Assembly (NCBI GenBank): GCA_905373785.1
Contig: CAJPUK010000096.1
Span: forward strand, 1-8,841
Direction: 5' to 3'
Length of the DNA stretch: 8,841 bases
Source of the DNA: an uncultured Johnsonella sp.
GTDB taxonomy: Bacteria; Bacillota; Clostridia; Lachnospirales; Lachnospiraceae
In this document: in pieces, positions 1-6,076 of the stretch
How positions within the stretch are numbered: the stretch's first letter is position 1
Layout: each line of letters starts with the position of its first letter
Program-made: the position numbers and the translations under genes
Notes under the pieces: generated by a model
The model's database searches: none
Seen by the model: the letters and a program-made list of their open reading frames with translations, nothing else
What the model was told of the DNA's origin: nothing

Positions 1-974
1 CTTTCTTTTTCTTCTCTGAGTTTATTAGCCCTTTTATAATTTAATGTACCCCAAAGTACGGCAAATGAAGCTGAAAGCAAGGCTGTAACCACTCCCACAT
101 AAGCCATGGCACTGTTATTTGCCATGCTTGACATGGCACTCCCTGCCATCATCGGCACGACCATGGTCATGGACGGTCCGAGTATGAACAGTAAAGAAGC
201 CGTACTCTCCATCTCTTTTTCAGGCGGATTGTCAATATCAAAGACCTTTTTCTTTATGGGAAATACCGTTCTTGGTGAGCGATGGAAAAGAGCGGTATTT
301 TTTTTCAGTATGTTTTTAAGTTCACCTTGAAAATTGCTTCCACTAAGTTTTTTCAGTTCATTAAGCTTTACCGTATAATTACCGCTCCTTGTATCCAAGG
401 CAATAAACTTACCCAAAAACATTATACGTATTCCGACAATGCTTATAATATCTCCGCTTTGTAAAGGCTCTTCTTTGCTTATCTTATGACCGTTTACAAA
501 GGTTCCGTTGGTACTGGAGTCTTTGATGTACCAGGCATTATCTTTGAAATGTAACAAACTGTGGTGCTGTGATACCCAGCTTTGATTGTCATCAAGTACT
601 ATATTGCATATAGGATCACGTCCTATGCTTATCATCTTTCTGTCGCCTATAAAAACCTTGGTAAGATCCCTGAAAGCTTCCGCAGACTCCTGAAACATAA
701 CGACTATATAGTCTTTCTCACTTTTTTTAATATGTATTATATCAGCCGCCTTCAGTGCCTGTCTTGTTGCCGGCTTTTTATTAATTGAATATGGGTACTT
801 TCCCGCATCCAGTATATACCAGGTATCATTGATAACTTCAAATCCTAAGGACAGTCCGTTAATCTCAGGATACATCTTACTTTCTACTTTAAGCAGATAG
901 TCATCATTATTTATACTGGGCAGGCTTATTTCTTTAAAACCCGAACGCAAAAAAAATGTTAGAGTACGTATCAT
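1..974 (-). CDS. essC: Type VII secretion EssC-type ATPase, N-terminal part (runs off the left edge)
   Basis: I read this frame directly from the reverse complement; it is open for 324 codons to the window edge, so the C-terminus is missing. The ATG at 974 is preceded by GAGGA at 981-985 with a 6-base spacer, which fixes the start. Residues 1-95 look like a degenerate FHA fold. Residues 105-190 form a clear FHA domain with G118-R119, S135-x-x-H138 and N156-G157-T158. HRSPR at 231-235 and two hydrophobic segments (about 258-281 and 289-311) follow, ending in a basic stretch. FHA-FHA-TM-TM is the N-terminal layout of the Firmicute EssC/YukBA family, whose FtsK/SpoIIIE-type ATPase modules power export of WXG100 and LXG proteins at the membrane. 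Those modules should lie beyond the left edge. The gene follows the WXG-Rhs gene by 117 bp on the same strand. A different FHA membrane protein is possible, but the RSPR motif plus paired helices make EssC the best call. Confidence 0.85.
   Translation of the reverse strand, partial: MIRTLTFFLRSGFKEISLPSINNDDYLLKVESKMYPEINGLSLGFEVINDTWYILDAGKYPYSINKKPATRQALKAADIIHIKKSEKDYIVVMFQESAEAFRDLTKVFIGDRKMISIGRDPICNIVLDDNQSWVSQHHSLLHFKDNAWYIKDSSTNGTFVNGHKISKEEPLQSGDIISIVGIRIMFLGKFIALDTRSGNYTVKLNELKKLSGSNFQGELKNILKKNTALFHRSPRTVFPIKKKVFDIDNPPEKEMESTASLLFILGPSMTMVVPMMAGSAMSSMANNSAMAYVGVVTALLSASFAVLWGTLNYKRANKLREEKE
577..662 (-). other. Canonical core of the second FHA domain of EssC
   Basis: Residues 105-132 or so give the first strands, with IGRDP at 117-121. 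SQHH at 135-138 supplies the S-x-x-H pair and STNGT at 154-158 the NG loop (the last extends slightly left of this interval). These are the positions that contact phosphothreonine in FHA domains. The first FHA copy of the same protein (residues 1-95) has no recognisable GR, SxxH or NG set. Binding competence is inferred from these residues only. Confidence 0.7.
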
Positions 975-1008
975 CTAAAGTCCTCGTATTATATAGTAGT
1001 AGTTTTTT

Positions 1009-1071
1009 AAGACCCTCTCCAAGGTCTTTGTAACTGTTAAGTCATAGCCTTTTCTAAAGATTAGACTATGA
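1009..1071 (-). other. Two potential hairpins between the Rhs gene and essC
   Basis: This part of the 117-bp gap holds two inverted repeats. The first reached on the minus strand pairs 1066-1071 with 1042-1047 (TCATAG/CTATGA) and continues inward as 1061-1065 with 1053-1057 (TCTAA/TTAGA, 3-base loop), with a 5-base bulge on one side. The second pairs 1023-1028 with 1009-1014 (AAGACC/GGTCTT, 8-base loop) and is followed on the minus strand by a run of A, not T. Neither is therefore a standard intrinsic terminator. They could be RNA structures separating or tuning expression of the effector and secretion genes. The stems are short, so chance is a real alternative. Confidence 0.3.
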
Positions 1072-1091
1072 TATAGCAGATTATTTCGGGA

Positions 1092-1787
1092 TTACCAGGT
1101 ACCGCTGCCGCTAAAGCTTAATCCTCCCGTAATATTGTTGGAAAGGCTTCCGGCTACTGTGCAAGCAACCCAACCGGCATTCTTAGACAGCTTACCCACA
1201 ATACCGTCAGCATTAATATATCCTTGTATCTTTCCCATATATTTTCTAAGCTCTTTCGGATTCATAGTTTTAGAAAAATACTTTCCTATAGGGTCTTTTA
1301 CCCACTTGCTGAACTTGCTTCCAAAACCGCCGATATTAAATATCTTATTACCAATCTTATTAAATGCAACATCAGATAGCTTTTTACCTATGCCGATATC
1401 TTCAATAACATCACCCAGCGTGTCCTTTCCGAATTTAAGGGCATTATCCAATGAAAAGAAGGGCTTTTTATCATGTGCACAATCCATTGCATTCTTTACA
1501 AGTTTTGAGCCGTATTTTATAACTTTCTTGGCAACACTTGCCAGACCTCCGGTCAGCGGGTCAAGACAGCCGGTTGCAAAATTAGTTACCGTATCCACCG
1601 CCAACTTATCCCACCTGTAATCCTTAGCATAGGACTTTGCCTGTTCCCATAGGTTAAAGCCCTTACCCTGTGCCGCATTGGCTGCCGCTTTTGTTACTAT
1701 TGTAGCTCCGGCAACCACAGCTTCTTTAACCAAATGTGCTCCCGCCTTAACGGCTCCGCTTATCAGGCAAGCCACAAAGGGGAAGAA
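1092..1787 (-). other. Unrecognised 231-residue C-terminal (putative toxin) domain of the Rhs protein
   Basis: Residues 1405-1635 follow DPDG directly, the place where Rhs proteins carry their variable toxin. The first 40 residues are rich in A, G and V (SGAVKAGAH, VVAGATIVTKAA) and could be amphipathic or membrane-active. A middle part with many K, F, N and G follows (for example SLDNALKFGKDTLGDV). The tail is Gly/Ser-rich and ends in SGSGTW. I see no HNH, AHH, ADP-ribosyltransferase, deaminase or RNase signature. Membrane disruption is one possibility, but this is a guess. By eye, base composition does not drop sharply relative to the shell. Confidence 0.5.
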
Positions 1788-4700
1788 ACCGTCCGGGTCT
1801 TTTTTATTCTTAGGATCATTTTGTGCATAGATATATCGGTTAAAGCTTCGTGGATTATAAGGATAACCTATTACTATATCCCTGCTTTGGAATCTTGCAT
1901 TTTCAGGATTGTATACTCTGGTTCCGGTGGTATGTCTTCCAAGGAATTCATCACACTGCATAGCCGCAAAGCCGTAGCCTAGATTAAAGCTTGCGAAACT
2001 CTCACCTGTCCTTGTAATGCTTCCAAACGGACTGTAGTCAAGTCTTTGGTATACTTCGCTACTGTTAAGCCTCATTACAAGACTGCCCACCTCATCGAAT
2101 ATATCCCATATAAGCTTTCCGCCTGTTTCTTCTGCCAAAGGACTGCCATCAAAATATTGGTTATAAGTTTTTTCCTTACCGTTTTCTTCTGCCTTCTTAC
2201 AAAGTGATTGAGCGTTGGATACCAGATAGTTAATATAATAAGTCTCTTTTACCCTTCTTCCGTCAGCATACTTAAACTCCGCCGCCGTCTTATTACCGAG
2301 GGCATCATAACTATATATTACAGTACCTTTTTCATTTTTTGCAAAAAGCACCTGACCTATTGAATTATAAGTATACTCGGCTATGCAACTTTGATTGATA
2401 TATTCTTTAATCAAATCACCCCTTGCATCATACTCGTAATCATATTCTTTATTTTCACAAAGTTTTCTAAGCAGTTGGTTCTCCTTATTATAGTAATACT
2501 GTGTAACTACACCTTCTTCTATAGCTTTTGTTCTGTTGCCCCTTGCATCGTACTCATACTCGGCATAAGGCTTATTATTTTTAAGTACCTTGGTAAGGAA
2601 GGCTTTTTTATCATACTCATAGTTATAGCTAAGTTCTTCCTTTCCTCTTTCCTTAATACTTTGACCTATCATCAGCCCATAGTAATCATCGTATATATAA
2701 TCAATCTCAAGAAGAATACCCTGTGTATCCTGCACAAGCATATTCTTTACTCTGCCGTTAGCATGGTACCTGTAGCTATGCTTAAACTTTTCGGATTGCT
2801 TACTTATAAGTCTGTGCTTTTCATCATACTTATAAGTAACTTCTTCATCCGGTAAAGTAGTCTTTATAAGATTTCCGTAACTGTCATAGGCATACTCCAC
2901 CTTGCTTCCGTCAGGATAAATCATCGCCTTACAAAGATTCGCCCGGTTCCACTCATAAGCGGCTACGCTTCCGTCCTCATAATTCACCCCGACTACACGA
3001 CCGGCAAGGTCATACTCGAACTTAAGTTTACTTTTTGAATTGTTAGCCTCTATAATATTGTCTCTCTCATAGATAAATTCGGACTCATATTTATATGTTC
3101 CGCCTTCACTTATTTTAGTAATTCTGTTAAGCTCATCATAACTTAGCTCCTTGGTATCACCATTTTCATAAGTGATTTTTTTAATATACTCTCTTGAGGT
3201 AAATTCTTTTATCTGAGTTTCACCAAGAGAGTCGGTTACATACATAAGCCTATTTTCATAGTCTATATCAATCTTGTAATAAGCTTCGCTTTCACTCTCA
3301 AGCCACTCATTGCTTGCCTTATTAAGCTCTTCTTTTTCATAGGCTCTTTTTGTCAAATGATAGATGCCTGAGTTATTATCAAGCTTATCATAAGTAAATA
3401 CTATCGCTCTTTGCTCCTCATCTCTTATAAAACTCAGTCTTCCTGCAAGGTCATAACCATACTCTACGGCATCATCAAGCTCATCCATGCCCATTGATAT
3501 GAGGTTATCATACCTGTCAAACCTCTGTGTAACTTTTTTACCGAGGTAATTGGTAAGTCCTATTACTCGTCCGGCACTGTCATACTTAAAGCCCACTTCT
3601 TCTCCTGCGAACTCCAGTTTGTCTATTCTTCCGGTTCCGTAACTTACTTCATAAGCCGGCTCTCCAAGCAGTTTTCCGCTTTTGAACCTGTTGTATTCGT
3701 CATAGCCGTATTGAAGTATGTATCCGAAATCTGCCATGGTAATAAGGTTTATATTGGAATAAGAGTCATAACTTACTTCCATCTGTGCAAGGAAGGTATT
3801 GATTTGCACCAGCCTGTCCGCCTCATCATATTCATAAATGGCATATCTTCCGTCTTCATCGGTAATACTTGAAAGTCTTCCGTCCGCATCGTATCCGTAT
3901 TCAAACTTAAAATCCTTCATACTTACCTTGGACAGGAAATGATTTTCATCATATTCCAGTCTAAGATCAAGTCCGTCATTATTTCTTATGGCACTTACCT
4001 GCTGCCACAAGTTCCATTCATACTCTTCTTTGTATCCGAATCCGTCTTCTACAGCTATTATGCGACTGCCCTCATCATATTCATTTTTTTCAAGTAAAAA
4101 GTCTTCTCTGTAGTGTGTTAAAAGATTACCCTCTTTATCATACTCGAGATAGTGCTTTTCATCACCCGGAAGTACCGCCTTTATAATATTTCCCATGTCA
4201 TCATAGCTGTACTCGGCTTTTCTTTCCCCTTCGGTATAAACTTTCAAAGCTCCAATGGCACTGTACTCAAGACTTATATCATTACCGAATTCATCATTTA
4301 CATAGGCAAAAAGATCGTTAAAGGCATAGGCATAATTTACATCCCTGCCGCTTGTAAGTTTTACATTGGTAATTCTTCCTATGCCATCATAGGTATAATA
4401 CTCACTGAAATCCTCCGGTGAGTCTATGCTTGAGATGAAGTCCTGCTCATTGTAGCCTATTCTGCAACTTTCTCCGTCAGCCTCATAGCCCACAAGGCGA
4501 TTTTTCTCATCATAGTAAAAAAGATGAGTGATATCTCCTAAATAGTGCATCGCAATATTATTGCCGGCATCGTCATAGTCAAGGCTCAGATAAATTCTGC
4601 CGTTAAATATATATTCCTTAAACCTATGTGCTTCATCGTATATGAAATTATGCACAAAGGTCGAATTGCTTATTGTTACAAGCTGACCGAATCCGTTATA

Positions 4701-5999
4701 ATTATATTTCGTAATTTCAGAGTCATTAAGAATACTTTTAGTAATTCTGTTATTATCATCATATTCTGCAGCATATTTGATAAAAGGACTTTGCAAATGT
4801 ATAAGGTTTCCTCTTTGGTCATGTATATATTCTACTCTAAAGCCATCCTGATCGGTATTGAGGGTTTTTCCTTCCTCATAAACAAATTCAAAATACCTTT
4901 CTTTGGAAAGTTCCTGTCTTAATACCCTGCCGTACTTATCATATATATTAGTAAAGAAAGGCTTATTTTCAGGGTCTGTAACCTTTGTCAAATATGCCTG
5001 CTCATCATATATAAAACTATACTTTCTGTTATCATAAGCCTTGGCACTTTTTGAATCCGGCTCCGTACCGATGATTAAAGTAGCAAGCTTATCTTCACTA
5101 TATTCAAACTTAAGGCTTCTACCTATATTATCTTCCAAGTATACAAGATGTCCGGCAGTATCATAGCTTAGATTAAAGAAATATCCATGCTGTCCGAGTA
5201 CTTTTATCGGCAAATCTTTTTCGTATTCAATGCTTTGAATTTCTATCCCCTTATCATATATAGCGATAAGCTTTCCGGCAGTATTAAACTTATATGTAAG
5301 TTGTTCTTCCGGTAAATAATACATATATCCGTCTTCTACCCTGACAAGTCTTTTTACGGTAGGATATTGAGGATAGAATACTCCGTCATCACCTTCGGCA
5401 AAGAAGCTTGATACTCCGCTTCCGTCGGTAACCGCCCATACTTTTAAGTTTACATGTACCACCTCGGTCATGAAATTATGTCTCCAGCTCTTACCAAGTC
5501 CCATGTCCTTACTGTTTAAGCTGTCATAGTAGACGGTAAAATCAAGTATATTGCCTGAATAGGTGGATATCGGAGTAAATTGCCACAGTAAATTACCTGA
5601 ATACATACTTATAGGGTCGCCTCCGTAAGCCCTGCCGGGAAGCATACCCAGCCCCGGTAATATACTGTTTTCTAAAGCATTAGGCATATAAGGTCCTCTA
5701 AGTTCCTTGGGAATTACAGACAGAATATTATTTTCTACAACCCTGTTTTCTGCACGCTGCATTATCTCTGAAGCATATTGCATGGTAGTACCCATTCTTT
5801 GTACTCTTTGTGCATGTGCATTGCACTGGTTGGACATTTGGTTAATACTTGCCCTTAATTGTTCTCCTGCCCTTCCGAGGTTAAGATTTGAACCTATAGA
5901 CCTGAGTTCTTGACTGCAATTAGCTACGCTGCTTTTTATCTCTCCGGCTACGCCCGAAAGACGGCTTACAGAGCCGAAATTCATAAATATATCGCTCAT
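1092..5999 (-). CDS. WXG-like head fused to a giant Rhs/YD-repeat protein; candidate type VII-secreted polymorphic toxin
   Basis: This is an intact 1635-residue protein. The ATG at 5999 has GAGG at 6007-6010 with a 7-base gap. Residues 1-92 are predicted helical, with no signal peptide, and resemble the WXG100/LXG hairpin although no W-x-G is present (the turn reads NLGRAGEQL near 40-48). GDPISMYSGN at 127-136 and GKSWRHNF at 169-176 mark the usual entry into an Rhs shell. Dozens of YD-type repeats fill about 180-1310. The Rhs-associated core spans about 1315-1404, with YSPFG at 1322-1326, RFQSRD ending at D1374, and DPDG at 1401-1404. Residues 1405-1635 are a C-terminal domain I do not recognise. 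In known Rhs proteins the repeats form a hollow cocoon around a released C-terminal toxin. The helical head and the neighbouring EssC gene argue for type VII export; that is inference. No frameshift or internal stop is visible. The toxic activity, if any, cannot be assigned. Confidence 0.88.
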   Translation of the reverse strand: MSDIFMNFGSVSRLSGVAGEIKSSVANCSQELRSIGSNLNLGRAGEQLRASINQMSNQCNAHAQRVQRMGTTMQYASEIMQRAENRVVENNILSVIPKELRGPYMPNALENSILPGLGMLPGRAYGGDPISMYSGNLLWQFTPISTYSGNILDFTVYYDSLNSKDMGLGKSWRHNFMTEVVHVNLKVWAVTDGSGVSSFFAEGDDGVFYPQYPTVKRLVRVEDGYMYYLPEEQLTYKFNTAGKLIAIYDKGIEIQSIEYEKDLPIKVLGQHGYFFNLSYDTAGHLVYLEDNIGRSLKFEYSEDKLATLIIGTEPDSKSAKAYDNRKYSFIYDEQAYLTKVTDPENKPFFTNIYDKYGRVLRQELSKERYFEFVYEEGKTLNTDQDGFRVEYIHDQRGNLIHLQSPFIKYAAEYDDNNRITKSILNDSEITKYNYNGFGQLVTISNSTFVHNFIYDEAHRFKEYIFNGRIYLSLDYDDAGNNIAMHYLGDITHLFYYDEKNRLVGYEADGESCRIGYNEQDFISSIDSPEDFSEYYTYDGIGRITNVKLTSGRDVNYAYAFNDLFAYVNDEFGNDISLEYSAIGALKVYTEGERKAEYSYDDMGNIIKAVLPGDEKHYLEYDKEGNLLTHYREDFLLEKNEYDEGSRIIAVEDGFGYKEEYEWNLWQQVSAIRNNDGLDLRLEYDENHFLSKVSMKDFKFEYGYDADGRLSSITDEDGRYAIYEYDEADRLVQINTFLAQMEVSYDSYSNINLITMADFGYILQYGYDEYNRFKSGKLLGEPAYEVSYGTGRIDKLEFAGEEVGFKYDSAGRVIGLTNYLGKKVTQRFDRYDNLISMGMDELDDAVEYGYDLAGRLSFIRDEEQRAIVFTYDKLDNNSGIYHLTKRAYEKEELNKASNEWLESESEAYYKIDIDYENRLMYVTDSLGETQIKEFTSREYIKKITYENGDTKELSYDELNRITKISEGGTYKYESEFIYERDNIIEANNSKSKLKFEYDLAGRVVGVNYEDGSVAAYEWNRANLCKAMIYPDGSKVEYAYDSYGNLIKTTLPDEEVTYKYDEKHRLISKQSEKFKHSYRYHANGRVKNMLVQDTQGILLEIDYIYDDYYGLMIGQSIKERGKEELSYNYEYDKKAFLTKVLKNNKPYAEYEYDARGNRTKAIEEGVVTQYYYNKENQLLRKLCENKEYDYEYDARGDLIKEYINQSCIAEYTYNSIGQVLFAKNEKGTVIYSYDALGNKTAAEFKYADGRRVKETYYINYLVSNAQSLCKKAEENGKEKTYNQYFDGSPLAEETGGKLIWDIFDEVGSLVMRLNSSEVYQRLDYSPFGSITRTGESFASFNLGYGFAAMQCDEFLGRHTTGTRVYNPENARFQSRDIVIGYPYNPRSFNRYIYAQNDPKNKKDPDGFFPFVACLISGAVKAGAHLVKEAVVAGATIVTKAAANAAQGKGFNLWEQAKSYAKDYRWDKLAVDTVTNFATGCLDPLTGGLASVAKKVIKYGSKLVKNAMDCAHDKKPFFSLDNALKFGKDTLGDVIEDIGIGKKLSDVAFNKIGNKIFNIGGFGSKFSKWVKDPIGKYFSKTMNPKELRKYMGKIQGYINADGIVGKLSKNAGWVACTVAGSLSNNITGGLSFSGSGTW
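1788..2060 (-). other. Rhs-associated core domain with aspartyl autoprotease-like end
   Basis: Residues about 1314-1404 carry the conserved block that closes the Rhs cage: DYSPFG at 1321-1326, RVYNPENARFQSRD ending at D1374, and DPDG at 1401-1404. In characterised Rhs and TcC proteins two DPxG motifs supply the aspartates that cut off the C-terminal domain. Here the second motif is intact. The first reads D-I-V-I-G, keeping the Asp and losing the Pro. The Asp-to-Asp spacing is 27 residues, longer than the 22 implied by the usual DPxG-x18-DPxG pattern. Confidence 0.75.
2055..5465 (-). repeat. YD/Rhs repeat array encoded within the Rhs gene
   Basis: Protein-level repeats of the form Y-x-Y-D-x-x-G-R/N-L, spaced roughly 20 residues apart, run from about residue 180 to 1315. 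Examples are YEYDARGN and YEYDARGD, whose coding stretches at 2539-2558 and 2419-2438 are nearly identical and exactly 120 bp (40 codons) apart. Most other copies have diverged at the DNA level, so this is an old repeat shell and not a recent tandem expansion. Repeats of this type build the spiral beta-sheet casing of Rhs, Tc-C and teneurin proteins. Confidence 0.85.
5724..5999 (-). other. WXG100/LXG-like N-terminal targeting domain of the Rhs protein
   Basis: Residues 1-92 appear as two amphipathic helices (about 12-38 and 44-90) split by a glycine-containing turn, rich in Q, N, S, A and R, without a hydrophobic signal peptide. This resembles the WXG100 hairpin used as a type VII export signal. 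The WXG signature itself is absent. Near the end of helix 2, Y75-A-S-E78 comes close to, but does not match, the Y-x-x-x-D/E export motif. The assignment rests on helical pattern, position and the EssC neighbour. Confidence 0.6.
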
Positions 6000-6014
6000 A
6001 GTTTTTCCTCATTT

Positions 6015-6030
6015 TTTATTTATAAATAAA
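6015..6030. repeat. Perfect 16-bp A/T palindrome upstream of the Rhs ribosome-binding site
   Basis: TTTATTTATAAATAAA is its own reverse complement and sits 4 bases before the GAGG ribosome-binding site of the Rhs gene. It could be an operator or simply low-complexity AT sequence. As RNA the stem would be weak and have almost no loop. Confidence 0.35.
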
Positions 6031-6047
6031 TGTTTTACCTGTGAAAA
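6019..6047 (-). promoter_or_regulatory. Weak candidate promoter in front of the Rhs gene
   Basis: On the minus strand TTTTCA (6042-6047, four of six matches to TTGACA) lies 17 bases before TATAAA (6019-6024, five of six matches to TATAAT). Transcription would start just before the GAGG ribosome-binding site at 6007-6010, leaving a very short leader. The -10 falls inside a perfect 16-bp A/T palindrome at 6015-6030. In such AT-rich DNA this match may be chance; read-through from the kinase gene is at least as likely. Confidence 0.25.
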
Positions 6048-6076
6048 TAATTAAAAGGGGGTCAAACCGACAGTTA

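Noticed and set aside
988..993. Perfect TATAAT on the minus strand just before essC
   Set aside because: No acceptable -35 lies 16-18 bases upstream (AGGGTC or GGGTCT), and transcription would start inside the ribosome-binding site. It is most likely a chance match in AT-rich DNA.
1009..1028. Hairpin considered as an intrinsic terminator after the Rhs gene
   Set aside because: On the minus strand the stem is followed by A residues and on the plus strand by TGTAAC. The T-run lies on the wrong side for either direction.
1135..1620. 161-codon open frame on the plus strand
   Set aside because: It lies entirely antisense to the Rhs C-terminal domain, has no ribosome-binding site of note and no recognisable protein family. 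The opposite frame is clearly coding.
2419..2558. Near-identical 20-base stretches 120 bp apart, considered as CRISPR or mobile repeat
   Set aside because: They are an exact 40 codons apart, remain in frame and encode YEYDARG of consecutive YD repeats. They are protein repeats, not an array of spacers.
2391..2855. 154-codon hydrophobic open frame on the plus strand
   Set aside because: Its Ile/Leu/Phe-rich composition is what reversed YD-repeat codons produce. It is antisense to well-formed Rhs repeats.
4545..4922. 125-codon open frame on the plus strand
   Set aside because: It is a shadow of the Rhs repeat coding sequence, with no domain or initiation signal.
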